From Tremella fuciformis (Eukaryota; Basidiomycota; Tremellomycetes; Tremellales; Tremellaceae), in contig CP136491.1 in NCBI GenBank assembly GCA_032768795.1, positions 2,666,001-2,730,000 on the forward strand: DNA of 64,000 nucleotides. Direction: 5' to 3'. The notes below the pieces were generated by a model, which saw only the letters and a list, made by a program, of their open reading frames with translations, had not been told where the DNA came from and ran no database searches. A program made the position numbers and the translations under genes. Below, one piece after another: positions 33,168 to 43,588 of this stretch; position 1 is the stretch's first letter; each line of letters begins with the position of its first letter.

Positions 33168-34836
33168 TCATCTCCCTTTCTTCCCCTTGCCGACGGTGAA
33201 CTTGTTCTTGTTCTTCTTCCGGGGCATCCCGCCCTCCACCACATCGTCATCCCTGTCTCTGGCATCCCCATCGCCGTCTTCCCATCCCCGTCCTCGTTTG
33301 CCCTTATCCCGCCCTCTCTTACCCCCAGCGCCTCCGGTACCTTGCTCGCGCATCTCCAACGCGGCTTCTCTGCTGGCGCGGGCCACTGTTTCCGAGAACG
33401 CCGCCACGGCCTCCTTGTCGACCTCGAAAAGCGTCATTTTCTTGCCGATGTGTGCCTCTATGCGCTGCAAGATTTCCACGTCGTACTGCGTGACGAGTGT
33501 GATTGATTTGCCTGACCGCCCCGCTCGAGCTGTGCGACCGACTCGATGGACGTAGTCTTTCGAGTTGGTGGGCATGTCGTAATTCTACGATGCGTCAGCT
33601 GTGAATTCTTACCTTGATATAGGAACGCACGATGACCAGGTCCACCAGCGGGATATCAAGACCTCGACTTGCGACATCGGTCGCCACCAGGATACTTCTG
33701 CCGCCACTCTTAAACTTGTTGAGACTCGCCAAACGCAGACTCTGGCTCATCTGTCCGTGCAATGGGATCGCAGGAAAGCCAAGCCGCCGCAGCATGATGG
33801 AAAGCCTTTGAGCATCGTTGACGGTACGCGTGAAGATGATCATGGAAGAGGAAGAGAGCTCCGTGACGAGGTATAGCATGTGGTTGTCTTTGGTCTTCAA
33901 GGGCAGCAGCAGATAGTGCTGTAGGAGAGTAGATACGGTCGAGTACCTTGCAATTAGCACTAAAAAGTCCCTGCCAATCGACATGCAGGCTCACTTTGAC
34001 GCCACTTCGACCCGTATGGGCTTGACCAAACTCGCCCGCTGCAGTTTGGCCACTTTGGTCGTCATGGTCGCCGAGAAAAGATACGTGTTGCGCTCTTTGG
34101 GAATGACCTTGAGGATCTTATCAATGATCGGCCCAAAGTCCATATCGAGGAGCCTGTCGGCCTCGTCCATTACCAGGAACTTGAGATTCTTCAGCGAGAA
34201 CCCCTTGGTGTTCTCCAAGTGGTCCATGAGTCGACCGGGCGTGGCGACAATCACGTGTGGGCGCTTGGAAAGCGCAATCGACTGTGACATCATGTCCATA
34301 CCTCCCACAATGACTGCCGTGCGCACGCCCAGCGGTGAGCCGAGCGATGTCATTTGCTGGGATATCTGATATGCGAGTTCGCTGAAGTCAGCTTACCTAC
34401 AGGCCCCAACAGTCCAAGGGGCTCACCGAGTTGGCGCGAGGACTAAAGCGAAGAATGCTTGTGGACTCTCCCACAGGCTTTGCAAAATGGGGAGAGAGAA
34501 TGCCGCCGTCTTTCCCGATCCAGTCTGAGCGAGCCCGATGATGTCCCTCTTCTCTAATGCGGGCGGTATGGATTCGACCTGTATGGGTGTGGGGCTCTTG
34601 AAGCCAAGCGATGCGCAGGACCTACACAGCTCGGGAATGATGCCGAGCGAGGCGAATGTGCGTGTCGGATCAATCGTGGTACCGTTGACTTCGTCATTGC
34701 CGTTGGTAAGGCTGAAAACTGGAGAAGGAGAGCGTGAGGGGCCGGCTTGGGCCGACCCTGGGGCCGAGTCGGCCTCAGAGCGAGCAGGTGATGCTGAGTG
34801 CGAGGGAGAGCGGGACGACGAGGCTTCCGATGACAT
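33168..34836 (-). CDS. RRP3: DEAD-box RNA helicase Rrp3 (DDX47)
   Basis: ATP-dependent RNA helicase for 18S rRNA maturation in the nucleolus. After a Ser/Pro-rich N-terminus come the conserved motifs in order: Q-motif [13 protein letters not shown], motif I AQTGSGKT, Ia LAPTR, GG (VGGMD), Ib [12 protein letters not shown] in [14 protein letters not shown] in [38 protein letters not shown], and [16 protein letters not shown]. The Rrp3-diagnostic stretch [17 protein letters not shown] precedes the Q-motif. The C-terminus is basic ([12 protein letters not shown] and [14 protein letters not shown]). Four short introns interrupt it. The ATG at 34836 starts [12 protein letters not shown]; the stop is at 33168. 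Confidence 0.93.
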
Positions 34837-35637
34837 GACGCCAGTGTCAATGGGCAGCTCAGTGCAGACAGAATATGGATTGGGTGGACGAAGATTTCCG
34901 GAAATCCGTCACTAACTAGGTGGCGATCGCCGCTCAAAGTTCTCGACACGTGACACGCCTCGCGAATGAATCGTGGATCCGAGACGAATCGTCGGAGAGG
35001 CTTCGGATTGCCTAGCACCGCTCTGTCGTACCTAGACGGCGATGTTCACCCTGTCTACCAGCTGCACGGTGCATGCACGGCTCCATTCAACTCCGCTTCT
35101 CCGCAGCTCACCGACAAGCCAGCGGGAATCGGAGGAGCGAGTGTCGGCGTGATCGAGAGAAATGGCCCTGATGCCCGAGGATACCGACTGGGATTTTAGC
35201 ACCGGAGGCTATTCCCCCCTCGTCCTGTTCTCTGGATTCGTCTCGAGATGGTAAGAGGTAGCTGGTCCATATGAAGGGGTGAGTATGCAGCGGGGTGATC
35301 TGGCATCAGTCGATTCCGAAGAGAAACCGTCAACACATCGCTTGACCGTCTCAACGTGACCGACCAGGTTACTAGCTGCAATTACAGGTGGGATCAGACG
35401 AGGCCGCATCGCCGAGACGACAGTAGACAAGGCACTGCTCCTGCTTATTTCTTCCATCGTGCCCAGGCCTTCCCATCATCAGACGCTTGACCGAGCGCGG
35501 CGACAAGCCAAAGGACAGGTGGACTAAAGTTGGATGTCAACGGTGACCTCTCATCTCATTTTTCCTCTTCTCGCTAGACTTGACCTTGAACTCGGCTCTG
35601 GCAGTGAGATAGAGCGTCTGGAAAGGCGGTGCCAGCC
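34837..35637. other. Intergenic region between RRP3 and surface protein C
   Basis: 801 bases between divergent genes. A 77-codon ORF at 34966-35199 (+) and a few on the minus strand are short, with no recognisable motif or intron logic. No RNA gene was identified. Confidence 0.45.
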
Positions 35638-37547
35638 ATGAACATCACGGTGAGCATCTCGCTGCAGACATCGAGCGCCAGGCTGAACAGGCAGCTAGAC
35701 GATACATCGCCGGTACTTCAGTATCTGTCGAAAAGTGGGACGTGGTCGACGAACCACTCTGATGGTACGATCGACAAGTCCAGGAAGCCCAAGCTGATGT
35801 CCTAGATGGGGCAACGAACAACTATTATGACCAAACCTTCCACGGGACCTTCACAGATGTATGCATCACCTCCCGGACAGCTCAACCGCTAACACACTTG
35901 CCAGGGCGACGCGATGAGCCTGTCGTTCAATGGGACAGCCATCGCGATCTACGGTGCCAAGCGAGCGAATCACGGAACGTATTCAGCGCAGCTGGACGGA
36001 GGCAACATTGCCTACATGTCAGGCTACGACGCCGCCGGCGACTTCCAATCCTTACTGTACAGCGCCGGTGGCCTGTCGCTGGACCGAGAACACACGGTCG
36101 TGCTGACCAACCTGCCCTCGCAGACGAACCCTCCTGGCAACGCGACGGTGCAGTGGTGGCTCGACATCGATTACGCGGTCATCACGACGGCCATCACGTC
36201 CGAGGTATACACCACCACGTACGATGACACGTATACCGGCATCACGTATACCGGGACGGGGGAATGGACGGGCGGACCACTCAGCCCGCAGAGCTATTAC
36301 AACCGCACGGCGGCAATTACGCAGTCGGTCGGCAACGCCCTGTCGTTCTCCTTCAACGGATCCTCCATCGCTCTGTTTGGGGGCCTGTACGTGGATCATG
36401 GCAACTACAGCGTTACGTGAGTATCCCTCGTATGTGTGCAAAACAGGGGCTGAGCAGTAGCCTCGACGGCAATCACATAGGCAACTACAACGGAACGTTC
36501 TTCGAGCTTGAGACTCAGGTCGTCCTCTTTGTGGCGTCCAACTTGACCGAAAGCTCCCACTCGATCGTACTGACCAATCTTGGCGGGCCCAAGGGAAATT
36601 TCGTCGATTTCGACTATGCAGTCGTCAACTCCACCATCAACCCCGCGTCAGTCGGTTCCAACGCCACAAACTCGACCGGCGCGACGACCTCTTCGTCTGA
36701 ACCCGGATCCGATGCAGGCTCAGGCTCAGGCTCTTCGCACTCGTCTCATGCTGGTGCCATTGCCGGTGGTGTCGTTGGCGGTGTTGTCGGCGCTGCGATC
36801 ATCGCCTTTTTGATGTGGTTCTTCCTGTTCCGCCGACGAGCCAGAGGTGTGAGAGACGACGGGCGCGAGCCGATCGACCTGACTGGCGCAGAGGTCAAGC
36901 CGTACCTCCCTGCAGGGGGATCTACCCCCGCGGTAACGTACGTCGACAGCCAGCTGGCCACGCCGGGGCATGGGAGCAGTGCCAGCACCACCGGATATGG
37001 CGGGTTCGTCGCGAACTCCTTGGCCAGCGGGAGTACCAGTGTGACTGGGGCCTCTCCGCCCGCCCAGATGGGTCAGCGGGGAGGATACCTGAGCGTCATC
37101 CCCCCGCCGCCTGCGTCGAGCGCGGCGTCGTATCCGCAGTCCACGGCGGCGCCGTCGACCACCGGCAGTCCCTCTCGCGGCGGAAGCAGGTCATACGACC
37201 CCTTTGTCAGTCCTCTGACCGGCCATACTGCCTTCCCGACGGCATACCCCCTGCCTCAGTCGGCCTCACATCCCTCATCCTCAGTTTCGGGCGAGAATGT
37301 CACGAACCATCCCTCCGCACCGTCGTCGACGCCCTCGGCCCCCTCGACCGCGGGCCAGCCGTCTACCGTCCAAAGCCTGAAATCTGCTGCTATTTACGGA
37401 CCATCTAGCCCGGGTCAGGCCGGACACCAGCGGCTCAGCGCGCAGGATCTCGCGCATGTGAGCGCCGAGCCGAGTGACGAGGGCCACGGGCCGCCGCCTC
37501 CAGACTACCAACAGGCTACGGGACCGACGCCCGAGCAGCAGGAGTGA
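35638..37547 (+). CDS. Single-pass membrane protein with two extracellular beta-type domains and a PPxY tail (paralog C)
   Basis: Third and best-preserved copy of the family. The 12-base first exon encodes MNIT (35638-35649). The intron (35650-35694) leads to LDDTSPVLQYLSKSGTW. Domain 1 continues through two short introns to SLSFNGTAIAIYGAKRANHG, the YMSGYDAAGDF segment and WLDIDYAVIT. Domain 2 has TGTGEWTGG and FSFNGSSIALFGGLYVDHGN, an intron at about 36419-36460, and ends FDYAVVNSTINPAS. A Ser/Gly linker, SSHSSHAGAIAGGVVGGVVG and a transmembrane helix with WFFLFRRRAR follow, then a long Ser/Pro/Thr cytosolic tail ending in PPPDYQQATGPTPEQQE. Several NxT/NxS sequons lie in the outer part. 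It sits 800 bp from RRP3 and far from A and B. Role unknown. Confidence 0.82.
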
Positions 37548-37714
37548 GGTCGCAGTGGGCAATGACATGTGCCTACCTGGCGGGATGGGATTCTGGATGT
37601 GGGCTTGAGGGTTATAGACTGCACCGCCATATGCATAATGCATTTTTAGATTGACACCTAAGTCCTGACAAGCCTCATGGCCACTCGCTTCGTTCCCTTC
37701 CGAGAGACAGGCAC

Positions 37715-39128
37715 CTAGATCAACTCGCCAGTGGCGCTCAACCGCATGTACGACGGGGGCAGGCCCGGCTTGTTGTCGAGGATCTTCTCGATCTTGTCCA
37801 TGATATCCGGCGTGAGCTTGGGGAAGACCTTGAGCGCACCGACGTTCTCCCTGATCTGCTCGGGCTTGGTCGCGCCGAGCTAAAACATGATAAGCACGCA
37901 CTCTCGACAAAAGTTGGAGCACCTACGATGCAGGTCGAGACGTTGTCGTGCTTGAGGGTCCAGGCGAGTGCGAGCTGGCCCATGCTCGCTCCCAGACCCT
38001 CGGCGATCTCAGTGAGCTTCTTGACCTTTTCAATCTTGGCCTTGCCCTCTGGGCTCTCGAGCTTCTTGATCGTGTCCTCGAAGAAGGCCTTGTTCTGGTG
38101 ATACCGCGACCCCTCGGGGACGCCGTTGTTGTATTTGCCGGTGAGCATGCCCGAGTCGAGGGGCGACCAGATGGTCGAGCCAAAGTTCTCGTACTTCCAG
38201 AGCGGGTGGTACTCCTGCTCGAAGCGCTCGCGGTGGAGCATCGAGTAGTGCGGCTGCTCGGCGACGGGGCCCACCATGTTGAGCCGGCGCGCGATCTCGA
38301 TCGCCTGCGAGATCTGCTCTGCCCCTGTCAGCCGCCCGCGCGGTGAACCACGCGCTCGAGAGGGACGTACGTGCGGTCCACTCGCTGGTGCCCCAGTAGA
38401 AGGTCTTGCCGTTGTCGATCAGGTAGTTGAACGCGCGCACGGTCTCCTCCATGGGCGTCGTGATGTCTGGGCGGTGGGCAAAGACAATGTCGACGTAGTC
38501 GAGCTGCAGGCGTTTGAGCGAGGCGTTGACCCCCTCGACAATGTGCTTGCGCGACAGACCGCGAGTGTTGTTCTTCTCGCTCCGGCCGGTCCCAAAGAAC
38601 ACCTTGGTCGTGATGATGTAGTCGGAACGGTCCTGAGGGTCAGAGATGCTCACGAAGAGCGAGACGCGGCGACTTGCCCAGCCGAGTTCCTTGATGGCGT
38701 TGCCCATCTGGGTCTCGGACTCGCCATTCGCGTACACCTCGGCGTTCTGCCATCAGTCCTGCTCGGCAACCATCAGATCTGACTCACGTCGAACATGTTG
38801 ATCCCGCACTCCCAGGCGGTGCGCATGAGCTCGGTCACGGGGTTACCCTTGAGCTCGCCCGATCCGACGCTATTCGTCAGCGTCAGTAGAGTCAGGCAGG
38901 TCAAGACGCACGTGAGCCATCCTCCGTAGGAGAACACGGGAACTCGCTAGACGTCAGCCATCATCACCGACTCTCTACTGCGAGGGGTGGACTGACGAGG
39001 CCCGAGTTGCCCAGGTTGCGGAACTGACTGTCAGCGATGCGGTCACTAACCCCCTTCCCGTCGACTGGAGGGCCGGTATTTCCGGAATGACTCACGATCA
39101 TGTCTTTCTTGTCGTAGGCGGCGCTCAT
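37715..39128 (-). CDS. Aldo-keto reductase, voltage-gated K+ channel beta-subunit-like (AKR6 type)
   Basis: NADPH-dependent aldo-keto reductase most like the Kv-beta/AKR6 group, which in fungi probably acts as a soluble oxidoreductase. From ATG 39128 it begins [10 protein letters not shown], with FRNLGNSGL after an intron and then VPVFSYGGW. The catalytic tetrad is visible: Asp in [11 protein letters not shown] (with the Tyr in the same motif), Lys in [12 protein letters not shown] and His in DIVFAHRPD. Later landmarks are [26 protein letters not shown] and the cofactor-binding STCIVGA. The C-terminus, from [10 protein letters not shown], stops at 37715-37717. Five or so short introns. A TATATA-like sequence lies about 120 bp upstream of the ATG on the minus strand. 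It is divergent from the first DODA-like gene. Confidence 0.9.
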
Positions 39129-39522
39129 TTTGACGACTTTGTTGTGGTTTTTGAGATGTGATATGGGGATCTGTATCAGTATGGGGGGCGGGTCGACTCT
39201 ATGGGTAGAAGTGGGAAGAAGGGGGCTGACCTCTTTGTCGAGTGTGGTATATACCGTCGCCGTCCTTACCTCTTGACGGTTCTCAACCTCCACTTTGACC
39301 TCCACCAGACGTAATCTACCGAGCGAGCGCCTCTCGTCCCTGCATGCAAAGAGGCGCCTGCTCCGATACGGGGATCGCCGACACTCGTTCTCACGTGGTA
39401 GATCCGACGGAAAGATGCCTTGTCATCGGTGAGAGTGCTTTGCTAAGAGAAGTCAGTCAGGCGTAGCAACACTAACTTCACTTGCATCCAACAGACGAGA
39501 TGGGACATGATCTACGACTCTT
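39129..39522. other. Divergent promoter between the AKR and DODA-like genes
   Basis: 394 bases. A TATATA-like palindrome lies near 39245-39253. No other feature seen. Confidence 0.4.
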
Positions 39523-40734
39523 ATGCCATCGTCACGCCGCTGGATCGTGCTGATCATACCCGCCCTCGTGCTCATCACTAGTCTATCCTCTATCTCTCTT
39601 AGCTCGCTCTCCTCCCTACCGAGCCCCATCCGCCGGGGAGCCTATTTGCTCAACGTCCCAGTACCTCCCAGCACAATGACCAAACCTCTCGCCGGTCCAT
39701 CAGAAACCGACGCGGGCCGCGCGGACGTCTACTTCGTGTCTCACGGCGTGAGGCCAACAATCTCCTCTTGATCCGGAAGCTGAAGATCAGGGCCCGCCTA
39801 CCATCTTCGAGACCGACGGCAGGCCATACAAGGCGTGGCAGGATTTCGGGAGATTACTCAAAGCCTCACCGCCGCGAGGACTCGTGGTCGTGTCCGCCCA
39901 CTGGGAGAGCGACGCGACGGACGGCAGCGTTCTGGGTGAGCATCCAGTGATTCGGAAAGTCCGCCTCCGCCTGACCCGAGGCAGTCAACGAGGATCTGTC
40001 CAATCCCCTCATCTACGACTTTTACAACTTTCCCGCGCAATTCTAGTGAGTCACAGTGTCCACGACTGCTCAGGTATTGACGACCAGCAAGTTGCAATTT
40101 CGCTCGCGTGGTGATCAAGCGCTCTCGAGTGCGGTCGCGAGTGCGCTGGACAGGGCGGGCGTCGGATATCACCGCGTGCCCAGCAGAGGGCTTGATCATG
40201 GCGTATGGAGTGAGAACGATGCTGTCACAAGATAGAGGAGGGCGCCTCGCTGACGCTCAGTCCCACTGAAAGCAGCACTGGGCGACGAGACGTCCATACC
40301 GATAGCGCAGGTCTCGCTCCCCGGGGATGGGAGCCCAGAGTCATCAGCCAAACTGGGGAAAGCTCTCGCACCGCTTCGCGACCAAGGCTACGCGGTCATT
40401 GGGACCGGCCAGATCGTCCACAACCTACGAGACCTGTGTACGCCCGGTCTACACCCTGGGAGCTTAGTGCTGATGAACAGTCTCCGGCCGGTCTATGCCA
40501 TATACGGACGCGTTCCTCGGTGCAGCACAGGCCGCAGCGGCCTCGCCTGAAGCTCTCGCGAAAGCAAAAGCTCTCTTCCGGCATCCTTTGTACAAACAGG
40601 CCCACCCGACGCCCGAGCATCTCTTGCCGTTCATCGTGGCGACGGCGGCCGGGGAGGGGTCGGGGGCGGAGGAGATCTGGGTGGGCAAGGACGGGCCGAA
40701 AGATCTAGGATGGGGCAACTGGCGCTGGCAATGA
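39523..40734 (+). CDS. LigB/DODA-type extradiol dioxygenase with N-terminal membrane segment (copy 1)
   Basis: Class III extradiol ring-cleavage dioxygenase of the 4,5-DOPA dioxygenase type (LigB, PF02900), usually non-haem-iron or zinc dependent. The N-terminus MPSSRRWIVLIIPALVLITS is basic then hydrophobic, a probable signal anchor or transit sequence. The four metal-ligand or active-site histidines are present in order: YFVSHGG (across an intron), VVVSAHWESD, SRGLDHGVW and GQIVHNLRD. Other family blocks are LIYDFYNFPAQFY, PIAQVSLPG, HPTPEHLLPF and a C-terminal GWGNWRW. At least five short introns; I checked several junctions, for example the one joining FPAQFY to KLQFRSRG. The substrate is unknown. 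A tandem copy follows downstream on the same strand. Confidence 0.85.
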
Positions 40735-41086
40735 GTCCCGTCTGCCTGTCGGATCGCATCGTTCATAGCATCATGCATACTTTCGTCTTGGCTTTCTTGG
40801 TTTCTAAGGCGGGAAACCACTTCCGGCGGAAGACGCGCCCATGTGTGGTGGTTGCTGAGGAAGCGACTATTTTCGCTTTATCAATCTCGTGGAAGTCTAA
40901 CAACACGACAGAGTATATATGCAGACGTGTTCCAGGCCGGGCAGACTGACCCATAGCGCCACCCGCATGCTGACGGCCAAGCAGCTGCTCTAGCTTCTCT
41001 CTCTTCTGACACTGGTCGCTGCGTATTACCTGGCCTCCTCAGGCTTGTTCACAAACTCCGTGCCCGCCACCTCGAGTGTTGCAACA
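40735..41086. other. Spacer between the tandem DODA-like genes
   Basis: 352 bases. An AGTATATATGC element near 40913-40923 is a possible TATA box for copy 2. Coding potential for a hydrophobic N-terminus in frame with copy 2 occurs at 40967-41086 but is interrupted by TAG at 40991-40993 (see findings). Confidence 0.45.
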
Positions 41087-42231
41087 ATGACAAACCCACT
41101 TGGATCCCATACCGCAGTCAGTCCCGATACTCGGCATAAGAAAGGCGAAGTGTACTTTGTCTCGCATGGCGTGGGTCCCTCCTACTCGATAAAGACATAT
41201 ACACTCCCATGCCTTTTCGACGGAGGTTGTGGTCAGTCAGGCAGAGGGTGAGGCTTACGGCAGGGCGCCTTCTCCCTGCTCGAGACGAAAAGCAGGGCAT
41301 ACCGCGCATGGCAAGACTTTGGCGCCCGGCTCATCGAATCGAAGCCGAGAGGCATCGTGATCATCTCGGCTCATTGGGAGAGCGATCGCGGCGATGCCAG
41401 CGTGCTGGGTATGTCCGCTCTGCCTCCTCTTCTTGGACCAGCCAGGCTCAAGAGGCGCATGCTGAGCGCAGTGAACGCCGACACGTCCAATCCCATCATC
41501 CACGACTTTTACGGGTTCCCCGATGTCTTCTAGTCGGTTCCTCTGGCGGGCCGGGGCGAGGCGCTGACGATCAGTCAAATGAAGATCGCCTCTCGAGGCA
41601 GTGCCGAGCTGTCGCAAGCACTCTACACGGCGTTGGAGAGCGGCGGCGTCGACTATCGCGCGGTGAAGAGCAGAGGACTCGACCACGGCGCGTGGAGTGA
41701 GCCTCAAGCGACTTCTCGACAGGACCGGGCTGATCAAAGTCCCCCTTCTGGCCGGGCTGGGAGAGTCAACGTCTATACCCCTCGTCCAGGTCTCCCTGCC
41801 CGGAGACGACTCGCCCCTCTCGTCGATCAAGCTGGGGCGAGCACTCGGGTCGATGCGCAGTCAGGGCTATGCGATCATTGGGACTGGTCAGGTCGTCCAT
41901 AACCTGCGTCACGTCCGTGAGTTCCCATGGCAGAATGAGGCTGACCGTGTACGACGCTGATCTTTCAGGCAGTGGGCAACCGATGCCATATACAGTGCCG
42001 TTCCTCCAGGCGGCACAGAACGCCGCCGCTGCTCCAAATTCCACTCAGGCGGTGTGGGACCTCTTCAGGCATCCCCTCTTTCCTCTGGCCCATCCCACCG
42101 CCGAACACTTCCTCCCGTTCCTTGTGGCGGCCAGTGCGGCTGGTGTTGCTGGAGATCCGCGCGTCGAGGAGATATGGGTGGGCCAGGACGACAAGTTTGG
42201 GCTAGGATGGGGGACCTGGCGGTGGTACTAG
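41087..42231 (+). CDS. LigB/DODA-type extradiol dioxygenase (copy 2)
   Basis: Tandem paralog of the preceding gene. The first in-frame ATG I can support is 41087 (MTNPLGSHTAV). The histidine motifs are all kept: EVYFVSHGG (across an intron), IVIISAHWESDRGD, SRGLDHGAW and GQVVHNLRH. Also conserved are IIHDFYGFPDVFY, an intron joining it to QMKIASRG, LVQVSLPGDDSP, AHPTAEHFLPF and the C-terminal GLGWGTWRWY, with stop at 42229-42231. Loops between the motifs differ, so the two copies may not share a substrate. The frame upstream of the ATG continues as a hydrophobic segment (LLSLLTLVAAYYLASSG) resembling the membrane segment of copy 1, but has no start codon without an extra exon. Expression from an upstream exon with acceptor at 40993 is plausible. 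Confidence 0.83.
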
Positions 42232-42438
42232 TTGTCTGTGTCGCGCATAAAGGGGCCTTCGTCCAGCAAGGTCGGGCTGTTGACGCCGCGAATCTCTTCG
42301 CACAACAAAGTCAGCATCAGATTAGTCTACTCTGCCGTCCTGTGAGATGCTAGATATGCAACAACGTGTGACAACGTGAGACCAGTAGTAAGCCCTTAGC
42401 TGTGAAAACCCGATAAGCCATTCGTCCTACGACCAATG

Positions 42439-43230
42439 TCATCGCGGTGCCCGTTCCCGCGCCTGCTGCTTGATGCGGCGATCGTACGCGACTCGGTCGT
42501 TTCTGACGCTCAGCACAACGCCGTGTGACATCAATTCATCAAATCGAATGCGAATCAAGACAGCGGGTTCATCATACTCACTTGTACATCTGGTACGCGT
42601 CAATTTGGGCAGGATCTCCGATGTTCGCGTTGTCCAGGAGGTCTTGAACGCCTAATACGAGCTGACCATCAGCGAAGCGCAAGCCCTGCCGGCATGGGAC
42701 ACCGACCTGTTTGATAGTGATACTGGGTTTCCAAGATTTTTCCTCGTCAAGGATGGACAGGCAGATAGTCCCCGATGGGTACACGTTGGGATGGAAGAGA
42801 GGAGGGTCGAATTTACCTGATCTGTCAGCTGCAGCGGACGAGAGTGGTACCCGTTCGTACATTTTGGAGGCTTTGTCGGGAAGTCTCGGATCTCAGCTAG
42901 TCTCTTTACGCACACTGATGGACTGACCTTCCGGGAACGTCATGACGATCTTGTACATGCCACCCTCCCAATTCGTCTACCGACATGAGCTGTAACCAAG
43001 ATTCATGACTGATCACTGACCCCAGGCTTGCCAGGGATGCCCGCCTCCCATACCATAAGATTCAATGTACCATCGGGCGCCTTCATAGGCCGTGCATAAA
43101 AGTTCTGAACATTGTGAGTCGAGATCTCCTCTCCCGAGCGGCAAAACCAAAGATTGCTCACGTGAGGATGATCCTTTCTCCAAAGCTTGCGCTCCTCAGC
43201 TAAACGCGCCTGGGCAAGCGACGACTGCAT
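42439..43230 (-). CDS. UBC9: SUMO-conjugating enzyme Ubc9
   Basis: E2 enzyme that transfers SUMO to target lysines, mainly in the nucleus. Exons read [20 protein letters not shown], then [44 protein letters not shown], and [20 protein letters not shown] with the catalytic Cys, followed by [30 protein letters not shown], and finally [20 protein letters not shown] with stop at 42439-42441. All Ubc9 hallmarks and its usual size of about 158-160 residues fit. Six or seven introns, including very short exons. I chose the ATG at 43230 (MQSSLAQA). An extra upstream ATG-only exon (minus-strand ATG followed at once by GTAAGA near 43275) is an alternative. Divergent from the next gene. Confidence 0.93.
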
Positions 43231-43588
43231 CTGTCAGTCTTGGACGACCCAGCCAGAAATTCATCTTACCATGGTCGTTGTATTCGGATCGAATGTGAAG
43301 GGTTGAATCAAAGAAGATATGAGATTGATCTTTGTTCTTTCCTCCACAGTTGACAGTGTCCGTTGCCTTCACAACCAGGCACCTCGGACGTGGATTATTT
43401 CCCGTTCATTATACTCAATTGTTCCCAATCTAATCCCTCATATCGTCACTGTCCATAAGTTGCTCGTAACTACATTGCGTGCTCTTGTCGCAGGCTGTCA
43501 CCTACAAACAGAGCGCAGGACTTGCTTCTACCCAGTATTTCAGCCAAAGGATCGATAGGAGACATAGTTCCTATGCTCTGTGGTTGAC
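43231..43588. other. Divergent promoter between UBC9 and a membrane-protein gene
   Basis: 358 bases, relatively AT-rich; no RNA gene or conserved motif recognised. Confidence 0.4.

Noticed and set aside
34966..35199. 77-codon ORF in the RRP3-surface protein C spacer
   Set aside because: No recognisable domain, no matching intron or flanking exon, and length typical of chance ORFs in this GC content.
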